Assembly (NCBI GenBank): GCA_002293065.1
Contig: DBCN01000112.1
Coordinates: 3,729-25,203, forward strand
From: Opitutia bacterium UBA957
Lineage (GTDB): Bacteria; Verrucomicrobiota; Verrucomicrobiia; Opitutales; UBA953
Reading direction: 5' to 3'
Length of the DNA: 21,475 nt
In this document: piece by piece, positions 8,815 through 16,231 of the stretch
Layout: the number at the start of each line of letters is the position of its first letter
Numbering within the stretch: position 1 is the first letter of the stretch
The notes under the pieces: model-generated
What the model saw: only the letters and a program-made list of their open reading frames with translations
The model's database searches: none
Told to the model about the DNA's origin: nothing
Position numbers and translations under genes: made by a program

Positions 8815-8869
8815 GGTAGGGTCGGGACTGCGTCCCGACCGAGTTAAGCCCTTTCGTTGACCGAATTAT
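8815..8869 (+). repeat. Diverged single copy of the REP-like element
   Basis: Starting at 8815 the sequence reads ggtaggg and continues into the palindrome cgggactgcgtcccg, the same plan as the arms at 7481-7592 (ggtagggg and gcgactgcgtcgc). The relationship is supported by a second shared block: gttgaccgaattat at 8856-8869 matches the complement of 7553-7566 at 13 of 14 positions, also directly inside the palindrome. The copy at 8815 has about 14 extra bases between the two blocks. Stem changes are compensated on both sides, which suggests that the fold is conserved. Confidence 0.65.
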
Positions 8870-9046
8870 CGCGTCAGATTACTGCGCGAGTGCCGGGAGT
8901 GGCGTGATAACGGGGACCTAAGCGCGAATCAACGGTGTCGACCAGTTTGCTCCATGCCCAATGATTCAGTTGCCGGCTCAGTTCGGGGTCGATTCGCGCG
9001 GGTTAGGTCATAAGAAGTGATTACCCTCCTTTAACCCCTGCTGCCC

Positions 9047-10933
9047 ATGCGCTCGATATGTCTTTGCCTCCTCACCGCTGCCCTCAACGCCGCGCCGGTG
9101 CCTCCGCCGGAGACCGTACAGCCGTTCGGCAAGGATTTTCCAAACCTCGATGGCTTGGCCGTCGGCGCTTGGTGGGAGAAGAAGGCGCCGGTCAAAGGCA
9201 AGGGTGGCGCCGGCAACCCACCGCCGACGATGCAAGTCGCGCGCGATCAGGTCATCGCGTTCGCGCTTTATACCCAACAGTCCGGTGTCCTCAAGCTGAC
9301 TGCCCAGCTTTACCCACTCTATCCCGAGGAAGCCAAGGTCGCTCGGCTCGAAGTCAAACGCGGCGAAGCGTGGATCGAGGTCGCCCAAGTTCCGATCAAG
9401 TTTCCCGGTTGGAGCGCCCACTTCCGGGTCGAAGGTTGGGACGGCTCGGTGGACGTCGCCTACCGTGTCCGCCACGGTGAGTCGGCGAAGTTCGAAGGAC
9501 TCATCCGTCGTGATCCGATCGACAAGGAAACCATCGTGGTCGCGAACATGTCCTGCAACTCCAGCCGGACCACGGGTGAGCGCCCGGAGATCTTGGGCAA
9601 TCTGCTGCATCAGAATCCCGACCTGCTGTTCTTCGCCGGCGACCAGACTTATCGCCACACGGAACACACCGCGGGCTGGATCGAGTTTGGCCTGCAGTTC
9701 CGGGACGTGATGCGGGACCGTCCGACGATCTGCATCCCCGACGACCATGACGTCGGCCACCCGAACCTTTGGGGTGAAGGCGGCAAGCGGTCGGAACGTA
9801 GGGACAATTCCGATGGAGGGTATTACTATCCGGTCGCCTATGTGAACATGGTCCAGCGGCAGCAGGCTTGGCATCTGCCCGACGCGTTCGACCCCACCCC
9901 GGTGCAGCGCGGCATCTCGGTTTATTATACCCGTCTCAAGGTGGGTGGCATGGATTTCGCCATCCTTGAGGACCGGAAGTTCAAGTCCGGTCCGTTGGGC
10001 AAGATCCCGGAGCAAGGCCCGCGTCCGGACCACGTCACCGATGCGAAGTACGATCCTAAATCGATCGACCTTCCCGGACTCCAGCTCCTGGGCGAACGCC
10101 AGCTGAACTTCCTCGCCGCGTGGTCATTGGATTGGGCCGGCGTGCGCCGCAAGGCCGTGCTCTCCGCCACCGCCTTCGTCGGTGCGGTGCACATGCACGG
10201 CAGGCGCGATGACCGTCTCTTGGCCGACCTCGATTGCAACGGCTGGCCCCAGTCGGGTCGCAACGAGGCCCTGCGGGCATTGCGACGCGTCCAGGCCGTG
10301 CACCTTTGCGGCGACCAGCATTTGGGCGTGACGGTCAAGCACGGCATCGAAGCCTTCGGCGACGGCCCTTATGCCCTGACGAGCCCGGCGCTCGTGAACA
10401 CCATCTACGGCCGCTGGTGGCACCCGCAGGATGAGAAGGCGGGGCCGAATGCCGTGACCGGCGGTCCGCTGCCCTGGACGGGCGATTACCTCGACGGGCT
10501 GGGCAATAAGATGTCGATGCTGGCCTACGCGAATCCCGGCGACATTCAAGATGAACGCCAACGCGCCGACGGTTACGGCATCGCACGGTTCCATCTGAAG
10601 CGGGATCAGGTGACTTTCGAGTGTTGGCCGCGCTTCAGCGACTCGCGAAAGGGCGACACGCAACAGTTCCCGGGCTGGCCGCAGACCTTCGCATTAGCCG
10701 ACAACGACGGCCGGAAGCCGACCGGCTATCTGCCGTCCATCGACCTACCTATTGGCCCGATCGTCGTGCAGGTCATCGTCGAGCAAACTGGCGAGACGCT
10801 CTATGTGAGACGTCTGGTCGGCGGTCAGGCCTTTTCCCCGCCGGTCTTCGCTCCGGGTAAATATACCGTCCACTTTGGCATCGGCCGACCTGATCGGGTT
10901 AGCCTAACCGGCCAAGAGCCTGTCGCACGTTAA
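9047..10933 (+). CDS. PhoD-like alkaline phosphatase family protein, secreted
   Basis: A 628-residue protein with a Sec-type leader (MRSICLCLLTAALNA, cleavage near residue 15). About residues 30-155 form a beta-sandwich-like N-terminal domain as in PhoD proteins. The metallophosphatase core follows: a Cys/Asn strand NMSCNSS near 167, FFAGDQ with Asp199, PDDHD at 231-235, and HLCGDQH at 419-425. These are the phosphoesterase metal ligands of the PhoD family, which typically binds Fe and Ca and cleaves phosphomonoesters or phosphodiesters outside the cytoplasm. Gly-Tyr-Tyr-Tyr and the aromatic-rich VNMVQRQQAWHLPDAFDP segment are further family features. The last 100 or so residues look like an added beta-domain. 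Upstream is repeat-bearing DNA; there is no pho box that I can recognise. Substrate is unknown. Confidence 0.88.
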   Translation: MRSICLCLLTAALNAAPVPPPETVQPFGKDFPNLDGLAVGAWWEKKAPVKGKGGAGNPPPTMQVARDQVIAFALYTQQSGVLKLTAQLYPLYPEEAKVARLEVKRGEAWIEVAQVPIKFPGWSAHFRVEGWDGSVDVAYRVRHGESAKFEGLIRRDPIDKETIVVANMSCNSSRTTGERPEILGNLLHQNPDLLFFAGDQTYRHTEHTAGWIEFGLQFRDVMRDRPTICIPDDHDVGHPNLWGEGGKRSERRDNSDGGYYYPVAYVNMVQRQQAWHLPDAFDPTPVQRGISVYYTRLKVGGMDFAILEDRKFKSGPLGKIPEQGPRPDHVTDAKYDPKSIDLPGLQLLGERQLNFLAAWSLDWAGVRRKAVLSATAFVGAVHMHGRRDDRLLADLDCNGWPQSGRNEALRALRRVQAVHLCGDQHLGVTVKHGIEAFGDGPYALTSPALVNTIYGRWWHPQDEKAGPNAVTGGPLPWTGDYLDGLGNKMSMLAYANPGDIQDERQRADGYGIARFHLKRDQVTFECWPRFSDSRKGDTQQFPGWPQTFALADNDGRKPTGYLPSIDLPIGPIVVQVIVEQTGETLYVRRLVGGQAFSPPVFAPGKYTVHFGIGRPDRVSLTGQEPVAR

Positions 10934-11082
10934 CGTTGCAGGTCGGCGCAGCCTAAGAGGGCCCAGCACTGCAGCGATTTGGTGTTTTACGGCGATGGTT
11001 CCCCGTCTCCCGGTAACCGTGCATCTAGAAAAGATTCCCGGTGGTTTGACACCTTCGTCCAAAAGAAAAACCATGGTGTTAT

Positions 11083-11376
11083 ATGACTTCACCGCTTCTT
11101 CCGCAGCAAATCCGAGATGCTTTGGTGGGACTCGACGGGTGGGAATATGATGGGGTCAAGGTTTCGAAGGTCTTCAAGCTGAAGGACTTTCCAGCTGCCT
11201 TGGTCTTCACGAATCGGGTTGGGGCGGTGGCTGAGCAGCTGAATCACCACCCGGACATCCATCTTTGTTGGAATGTGGTGACCTTGGTCCTCACCACGCA
11301 CGATGCCGGGGTGAAGGTGACGGCGAAGGATATCGCCCTTGCCCACGCGCTCCAAGCGATTCCCTTGTCTGACTGA
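11083..11376 (+). CDS. phhB: Pterin-4a-carbinolamine dehydratase
   Basis: A 97-residue protein, the normal length for this family. It has the signature EQLNHHP at residues 51-57 (the E-x3-HHP active site, with His55 and His56), followed by DIHLCWNVVTLVLTTHDAGVKVTAKDIALA in place of the usual THD..GLT..D..LA pattern. The family removes water from 4a-hydroxytetrahydrobiopterin to regenerate the pterin cofactor of aromatic amino-acid hydroxylases; in many bacteria it occurs without such a hydroxylase and has a poorly defined role in folate or molybdopterin metabolism. It is cytoplasmic. It stands 149 bases after the PhoD-like gene and 147 bases before the peptidase gene, so it is probably transcribed alone. 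A TTGACA at 11046-11051 is present upstream, but no matching -10 box lies at the right distance. Confidence 0.93.
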   Translation: MTSPLLPQQIRDALVGLDGWEYDGVKVSKVFKLKDFPAALVFTNRVGAVAEQLNHHPDIHLCWNVVTLVLTTHDAGVKVTAKDIALAHALQAIPLSD

Positions 11377-11523
11377 CCGGCGGCCCTTTTGGGTGCGCGC
11401 TTGTCGTTGAGCCATAAGCGTTGCACGAGTTTGGTCGCGATGTGTAATCAAAGGCTCTTAGGTTTGTCCTTACGGACCCGCCTGCCGAATTGACGCGCTC
11501 CTTTGGGACGGTATCAAAAGGGC

Positions 11524-13080
11524 ATGCCCCTTGCCACTACCCCCTGGATGGTCGCCGTACTCTTTGGTTTGCTGGCCCTGTCGTCGGCATCGGGACACGC
11601 CGGGGTGACTCCCGAAGGTGGGAAGGCCGTTGAAGGTGCCACGACCAAGCCCGACCCAGTCGAGCAGCCTGCCCACGCCGCTTATCCCCGGCCGTTTTCT
11701 CGGCCTGGTACGATGGGGAAAGATTACGATACCTGGCGTGATGCGACCGGACCGGATATCGGCGAGACGGCCGTGGACATCAGGCGCTTGCCGTCACGCG
11801 TCGATAACTCCACCCGACCTCAGTTCCCGCCTATCTACAAACAGAAGGGCGGAGCCTGTGGTCAGTTCACGTCGATCGCCTCGATCTTCACCTACGAAAT
11901 GAACCTCTTGAATGGCACCGAGGCTAGCACGGAAGCCACGCAGTTCCCGGCTGATTTTTCCTGGAACATGTGTAACGCGGCCAATAGTGCCCAAGGCTCG
12001 GAAGCGCATCATGGTTGGGAAACGGCCAAGCACATCGGCATCCCCACCGTCAAAACCTACGGCCGCGTGGAGGGAGACAAGGATAAGATCGGCCTGTGGG
12101 CGAATGGTTATGCCATCTGGCGCGAGGCCATGGAGTATCGCGTCGCCGGCTATCGCTACACCCCGACCGCCACCGTCGCCCAGATCAACGAAGCCCGCGG
12201 TTGGCTCTTCGATCGCAACCAACCCAAGGCCGGTAAAGCATCCATCGGCGGATTGCTGGCGCTGGATGGACGTATGGGTGAGCTCAAAAAGGTCACGCGG
12301 ACGATTCCCGAAGGCGATTACCTGGCAGGCGAGGACGTGTGGATCCACTGGGGGCCGAGCGGTTACGGGCATGGCATCACCTGTGTGGGGTACGATGACC
12401 AGGTCGGATTCGACGTGAATGGTGACGGCAAAGTGACCAACGACATCGACATCAACGCCGACGGCAAAGTCACCCTTGCTGACCACGAACGCGGGGCCTT
12501 CATCGTGGTCAACTCTTGGGGCAAGACCTGGTCGAAAGACGGCAAGATTTACCTGCTCTACAGCGCCATGGTCGATCCCACTTGGCAGCGCGGAAACTAC
12601 CTCGGACGAATCGAGGTATCCCGGCACATTCCCCGCTGCACCTTGAAGCTGAAGCTCGCCTGCAACAAGCGGTCCGACCTGCGGGTGACCATCGGCATCG
12701 CCGGCGACAAAGACGCCACGAAGCCCGAACACGAACTCGCGCCGCAACCCCTCAATGGCTGGCCCCTCTTCGGAAAGCCCAAGAACAACGTTGGCGAAGT
12801 CCCCCTCGCTGGACCGGGTGATGAAAGCCCACTCGAAATCGGCATAGATCTCACCCCCTTGCTCAGTAAGCTAAACGCCAAGTCCGCTGGGGAAGGGCGG
12901 CTCTTCCTCAGCTTCAGCTGTGATGACAAAAGCGACGCCACCGGCTTGCTCCATGCGTGTGCCATCCGGCATTACGATGACAAAGGCACCTTTCTCCGCG
13001 AGTCCCCCGTGAAAGTTCAAGACGGAGCCTTCGGTAAAAAGACGTACACGCTCACCACGGTCCTTCCCCTGCAACGCTGA
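11524..13080 (+). CDS. Secreted C1-family (papain-type) cysteine peptidase with a calcium-loop insertion
   Basis: A 518-residue protein. I start at the ATG at 11524, preceded by aaaaggg and opening on a signal peptide (PWMVAVLFGLLALSSASGHA); a TTG at 11503 is also in frame. The catalytic residues are Cys112 in KQKGGACGQ, His283 in GYGHGITCVGYDD and Asn330 in IVVNSWGKTW, in the order of papain-like peptidases. Residues 297-320 hold two Asp/Asn-rich loops (DVNGDGK and DINADGK) of the EF-hand/dockerin calcium-binding type, placed between His and Asn. A region of about 95 residues follows the signal peptide and may act as a short propeptide. The C-terminal 150 residues form a predicted beta-rich domain that I do not recognise. 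The protein should act outside the cytoplasm on protein substrates. The family assignment is strong; substrate and activation are unknown. Confidence 0.9.
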   Translation: MPLATTPWMVAVLFGLLALSSASGHAGVTPEGGKAVEGATTKPDPVEQPAHAAYPRPFSRPGTMGKDYDTWRDATGPDIGETAVDIRRLPSRVDNSTRPQFPPIYKQKGGACGQFTSIASIFTYEMNLLNGTEASTEATQFPADFSWNMCNAANSAQGSEAHHGWETAKHIGIPTVKTYGRVEGDKDKIGLWANGYAIWREAMEYRVAGYRYTPTATVAQINEARGWLFDRNQPKAGKASIGGLLALDGRMGELKKVTRTIPEGDYLAGEDVWIHWGPSGYGHGITCVGYDDQVGFDVNGDGKVTNDIDINADGKVTLADHERGAFIVVNSWGKTWSKDGKIYLLYSAMVDPTWQRGNYLGRIEVSRHIPRCTLKLKLACNKRSDLRVTIGIAGDKDATKPEHELAPQPLNGWPLFGKPKNNVGEVPLAGPGDESPLEIGIDLTPLLSKLNAKSAGEGRLFLSFSCDDKSDATGLLHACAIRHYDDKGTFLRESPVKVQDGAFGKKTYTLTTVLPLQR

Positions 13081-13141
13081 CCTCGAAGTCTTTGGTTCCC
13101 AAACCTGCGGACCAACGTGCCAGGAATCCATGTAGGGGATA

Positions 13142-13169
13142 GGAGGGGAGGAACGTTAGTTCCCCCTCC
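13142..13169. repeat. Imperfect hairpin after the peptidase gene
   Basis: The arms ggaggggaggaac (13142-13154) and gttccccctcc (13159-13169) pair with a 2-base bulge around the 4-base loop gtta. It lies about 60 bases after the peptidase stop codon. No clean T-run follows, so it may be a weak terminator or another REP-like repeat. It also lies near the point where base composition becomes AT-richer. Confidence 0.45.
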
Positions 13170-13309
13170 ATTCCCTTATCTTACTCCCTTGGGGGTGAAC
13201 TAACTGTTTCTCTTAAGGGGAAGTTTTAATTAGCCACCCCGGCTTAGTTGCACCACCTTTCGTTTGATGGTTGCACGGGTTCTGTTATGCCCTGCAGAAT
13301 AATTCTACT

Positions 13310-13798
13310 ATGAGCGACACCCTACTCGTAAAAATCTCCCGGGACGGAAAAGAGTTCGGGGCCTATGAGGCGAGGGAAGCCGTGCGGCTTCTGCTTAATG
13401 GGACGCTAAAGGGAACGGACTTCTATTGGCACGACGGGATGACCGAATGGGCTCCATTGCTGAAACTTAAGTCCTCGGAGACTTTCAGGCAATTGGTTGA
13501 GAAGGCTAAGACCAAGGCCGAGGAGGAGGAGAGAGCCAAAAAAAGGGCAGACGAGGATGCTATTTCAGCAGCCGCCCGTGATCTGTGGATAAAGAAAAAG
13601 GCAAGTGAGCGTCTTGACGAAAACGGTTCGGTTTTTTTGGTTTTTGGAATCCTTTGTTTTCTTCTTGGCGGGGCGGTGTTGCTTAAAGCTCTGGGAGGTG
13701 ACCCTGACGGAAGTGCCATTAGACAGGCGGTTTTGGCCCAGCATATGACAAATGGCATCCTGCTGATGATTCTGGGATGTATCATAGCCAAAAGATAG
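13310..13798 (+). CDS. GYF_2 (DUF4339) domain protein with two membrane segments
   Basis: A 162-residue protein. I start at the ATG at 13310 because the GYF_2 domain begins within a few residues; 13 codons of in-frame sequence upstream look non-coding. Residues about 5-57 match GYF_2: KISRDGKEFGAY, LLLNGTLKGTDFYWHDGMTEWAPL, with the diagnostic Gly-Met-x-x-Trp-x-Pro end. A charged, Lys/Glu/Ala-rich helix, probably coiled coil, spans about 62-100. Two hydrophobic segments follow, near 108-128 (VFLVFGILCFLLGGAVLL) and 140-160 (ending in GCIIAKR). The domain is usually a protein-binding module at the cytoplasmic face of membrane proteins. Base composition is AT-richer than the flanking host genes, and the gene begins the putative island next to the tRNA. 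There is no good ribosome binding site. The partner and function are not known. Confidence 0.82.
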   Translation: MSDTLLVKISRDGKEFGAYEAREAVRLLLNGTLKGTDFYWHDGMTEWAPLLKLKSSETFRQLVEKAKTKAEEEERAKKRADEDAISAAARDLWIKKKASERLDENGSVFLVFGILCFLLGGAVLLKALGGDPDGSAIRQAVLAQHMTNGILLMILGCIIAKR

Positions 13799-13876
13799 CT
13801 AAGGACTAACCCTTGATTTAATCACCCGCTGGCTTGGGCTTGCCGGCAGAGCTTAAGTGCGCGACTCCCTAGGCCT

Positions 13877-14050
13877 ATGGCATTAGAACGGCACGGGCTG
13901 CATGCTGTCCGTCTCGGGAGTGGCAGGGTGTATTTGCTTCCTCGGGCCGACCTAGAGAGCCTCGTGGACGCCTACCCGGTTGAGGCTTCTCAGTTCATGG
14001 TGTCAGCTAGCCCCACGCGAGGCCCATTAGACCCCTCTGTATTGCCTTAG
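13877..14050 (+). CDS. Small helix-turn-helix/excisionase-like ORF, probably a fragment
   Basis: An open frame of 57 codons from an ATG at 13877 to a TAG at 14048-14050. The first 34 residues, LERHGLHAVRLGSGRVYL then LPRADLESLVD, look like the second half of a MerR/excisionase-type helix-turn-helix (HTH_17), in which a 'HGLPAV-LG-GR--L---DLEAFL' pattern is typical. The recognition-helix half that should precede it is missing: the frame continues upstream only to a TGA at 13814-13816 and does not read as an HTH there, while a neighbouring frame gives LITRWLGLAG before a stop. It is therefore either a genuine small protein or, more likely, a frameshifted remnant of an excisionase or regulator from a mobile element. 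There is no ribosome binding site. The match is from memory of the family pattern, so it is tentative. Confidence 0.4.
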   Translation: MALERHGLHAVRLGSGRVYLLPRADLESLVDAYPVEASQFMVSASPTRGPLDPSVLP

Positions 14051-14092
14051 GAGGCGGAGGAACAGCCGCTGGTTGGGGCCTTATTCTTACGC

Positions 14093-15826
14093 TCACTCTA
14101 TTGTCTCTTCGCCATGGTATTCAGCAAGCCAGCGACGACGGGCCTCAGGATCTTTTTTGAAGGATTCATCCAATGCCAGACTTTCGCGGTACTCTTGTGC
14201 TTTCGCGGCCATAGTCCACTCGGCTTTAACCCCTAAAGCATCAATAGCCGAACGTACCTCGGCCACAGTGAGCCGGAAGAATTCCTTCCGGAGATTGACC
14301 TTATTGATACGCGCGACGGCCATTTCATTGTGCAACTTGCTCTCAAGTCCAGGGGCGTCGTCACTCGAAATGAGTGCATGAATGTCAAACTCGAAAGGAA
14401 CACTGGCATCACCCAACTCCCATACTCTGTCCAGAGGATCGAGGCGCCTGGTCATGCCAATCTTCAGTACACCTTCACCAAATGAGCCATGGTTGCTGAT
14501 GATATAAACATGGCCCCTCTTGGTTTGTTGGGCCATTGAAAGTGCACGTTTGTTCTTATCTTCGGCTTCCTGAATGCGAATCTCTAGTTCACGCCGAGTA
14601 GCCTCAAACTTTGCACGCTCCTCTGCTGAGGCCTGATCGCGTTGCTCCAATAATTTTGTCATTTGCAAGCGGATAGCCTCTTCCTGGGTCTTGCGCTCGT
14701 CCTCATCCTTTTCAGCAGCTTCGCGCATTTCCCTCTCCATGGCCTTGAGCTTACGCTCATAATCCTGCTGGCGATCTTTCTCGCGCTGTAGTTCTTCGGC
14801 CTGTGCCTTAAGTAAGGCGCGGCGTGTAATCTCCTCCTCTTTTTCAGCTTCACGGCGTGCTTTCTCAATTTCCCTTTCAACCTTTTCCTGCTCTCTGAGT
14901 TGAGCAACTTTCTCACGCTGTTCTTCACGTTCTCGTTGCCTTAACTCGTAAGACAAGCAGCCCCACTTGGCCTCATCGAGGCGACAATCAATGTATTTCT
15001 CGGTGATTTCCGCGCGCATGCAACGGTAGGCGTAGTCATTCAGGGACTCGGCGATGTCCTTAATCTCCTGGATCACTTTCCCGACGTTTTCTTCGCCTTT
15101 CACCTTGTCTAGTGCCAGATCTACTTGGCTATCAAATGCCTCCAACATTAGCCGAATCGCGTCCTTCTGGTATTCAATGTTACCCCAAGTACACGTCACA
15201 GCCTTGCGCTCCTTGACCATCAGTCTGGACGCTTCACGAGCTTCCTTAAGTTTCTGACCCGCTTCAGCCCAGCCGACATGGTCGGCCAACGAATCCAATA
15301 ATTCATGAACCGGGAGAATATATTGATCCTGCCAACCCTCCACCCGGTTACGCTCTGCGATAACCAAGTTCTGCAGCTTAGCTAACTCCAGGGCCTTATC
15401 TTTTAGCTCTAAATTCATCTTCTCCTCTGTTTGGGATATCGCCAGTTCCTTCGCCTTTAATTCATGCTGGGATGACTCCTCCCGCTTCCTTAGTTCGGTC
15501 AATTTATGATGCAGATCTCGTTCAACTTCGTCTTTTCGTTTCGCAATTACTACTTCGGCCGCGTTCTCAAGTTTACGAACTTCAGCCAGCTTAATTTCAG
15601 CCTCTTGCTTTATCTTTAATGCATACGCCTCAGAATCGCGCCGAACTCTGCTCGCCTCCTCCTGCGCCGCAGCAATCGCGGTCGGAGCCTCTAAACTCAA
15701 ACGCTGAACTTCGGCTTCAAGCTTAACAACATCGGACTGGGTCTCTTTTTGCTTTAAGTATAGGCCAACGGCAGTGATACACGCTCCAACGAATATTAGG
15801 GTTATGATTACAATAAATATATCCAT
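14093..15826 (-). CDS. Membrane-anchored coiled-coil DUF4041 protein with T5orf172 (GIY-YIG-like) nuclease domain
   Basis: A 577-residue protein. The ATG at 15826 is chosen over a TTG at 15862 because it opens directly on a membrane segment (about residues 3-24, IFIVIITLIFVGACITAVGLYL) and has an AGGA 12 bases upstream. Next come a long coiled coil (about 27-150), a DUF4041 region (about 168-290, YILPVHELLDSL to CLSYELRQRE), a second very charged coiled coil (about 290-430) and a T5orf172/MUG113 domain (about 437-535). The last has GIY-YIG-type residues: VYI with Tyr441, KIGMTRR from Lys455, an Arg near 467, Glu495 in GLESKLH with His499, and a terminal RKEFFRL. Relatives occur in phages and bacterial accessory regions. 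The architecture suggests a nuclease tethered to the inner membrane. The gene is AT-richer than host genes and lies next to a tRNA. A defence role is inference. Confidence 0.85.
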   Translation of the reverse strand: MDIFIVIITLIFVGACITAVGLYLKQKETQSDVVKLEAEVQRLSLEAPTAIAAAQEEASRVRRDSEAYALKIKQEAEIKLAEVRKLENAAEVVIAKRKDEVERDLHHKLTELRKREESSQHELKAKELAISQTEEKMNLELKDKALELAKLQNLVIAERNRVEGWQDQYILPVHELLDSLADHVGWAEAGQKLKEAREASRLMVKERKAVTCTWGNIEYQKDAIRLMLEAFDSQVDLALDKVKGEENVGKVIQEIKDIAESLNDYAYRCMRAEITEKYIDCRLDEAKWGCLSYELRQREREEQREKVAQLREQEKVEREIEKARREAEKEEEITRRALLKAQAEELQREKDRQQDYERKLKAMEREMREAAEKDEDERKTQEEAIRLQMTKLLEQRDQASAEERAKFEATRRELEIRIQEAEDKNKRALSMAQQTKRGHVYIISNHGSFGEGVLKIGMTRRLDPLDRVWELGDASVPFEFDIHALISSDDAPGLESKLHNEMAVARINKVNLRKEFFRLTVAEVRSAIDALGVKAEWTMAAKAQEYRESLALDESFKKDPEARRRWLAEYHGEETIE

Positions 15827-16070
15827 AGTAATTCTTATCCTATTACTCTTTAATGAACTCAACCAAAGAGTTCTCCTATGCCATACCTATAGCCAAGGTA
15901 GTGAGGCTCATTTAGAGGACCATGGCTTGGGTCGCCGCAGCCGATTAACTCCACAGGAAAAATTGTTTAGACTCGAGTTCAGGCAGTACCCTGACCTAGG
16001 CGTATCTAGACTGTACTATTGTTGGTGTTTTGTTTCCCCTTGGTCAGGGCCAACCTAAGGCGAAAGAGAG
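15827..16070. promoter_or_regulatory. Leader region of the DUF4041 gene and tRNA downstream sequence
   Basis: This 244-base AT-rich stretch holds no gene I can support. Reading leftwards, TTGGTT and TAGGAT separated by 18 bases, just upstream of the start at 15826, could be -35 and -10 boxes, but the -10 would then overlap the ribosome site. A hairpin with 6-base arms gaactc/gagttc and a 7-base loop lies at 15855-15873. The right end, nearest the tRNA, contains the hairpin described separately. Confidence 0.3.
16038..16060 (-). terminator. Possible hairpin downstream of the tRNA
   Basis: Read on the minus strand, CCTT, a bulged A and GGT pair with ACCAAGG around an 8-base loop, starting about 10 bases after the tRNA 3' end. 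No T-run follows, so termination here is uncertain. Confidence 0.3.
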
Positions 16071-16143
16071 TGGGCCCACCCGGATTTGAACCGGGAACCA
16101 AGGAATTATGAGTTCCCTGCTCTAACCATTGAGCTATAGGCCC
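16071..16143 (-). tRNA. tRNA with CAU anticodon, most likely tRNA-Ile2
   Basis: A complete 73-base cloverleaf on the minus strand. The acceptor arm pairs gggccta with tgggccc (one G-T pair), the D stem gctc with gagc, the anticodon stem gggaa with ttcct, and the T stem cccgg with ccggg around ttcaaat. The anticodon CAT is at 16108-16110. The loop and following bases (actcataattccttggtt) match the pattern of E. coli ileX (tRNA-Ile2, whose C34 is modified to lysidine by TilS to read AUA) better than elongator Met tRNA; it is not an initiator. The CCA end is not encoded. The 3' end faces the AT-rich island to the left, the usual side for integrated elements. Confidence 0.9.
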
Positions 16144-16231
16144 GTATGGGAGGTTTTTAGTCCGAAAGGGGCCCGGAGGGGAAGCGGATTCGCCGGGTTG
16201 AAATGCGCGGGGCATTGCCTATGGTGGCAAC

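Larger units (their letters stand above)
8735..9046. other. 312-base non-coding stretch with several repeats
   Basis: No plausible gene lies between the MBL-fold gene and the PhoD-like gene. From left to right it holds a 15-base exact direct repeat (8757-8771 and 8786-8800), a REP-like copy (8815-8869), and an inverted repeat whose 9-base arms gcgcgaatc and gattcgcgc lie at 8922-8930 and 8991-8999, with further partial matches outside them. No terminator with a T-run and no clear promoter boxes are visible. Confidence 0.6.

Noticed and set aside
10927..10936. Palindrome acgttaacgt at the end of the PhoD-like gene
   Set aside because: Ten bases over a stop codon with no T-run or partner; likely chance.
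11046..11051. TTGACA as a -35 box before phhB
   Set aside because: No -10-like hexamer 16-18 bases downstream; the nearest AT-rich box is 26 bases away and overlaps the start codon.
13240..13255. Possible left att site resembling the tRNA 3' end (ccaccccgg versus cccacccgg)
   Set aside because: Match is short and imperfect; it could be chance and does not extend into the T arm.
16006..16215. 69-codon minus-strand ORF containing IAQWLEQGTHNSLVPGSNPGGP
   Set aside because: This is the translation of the tRNA gene itself, a well-known false protein.
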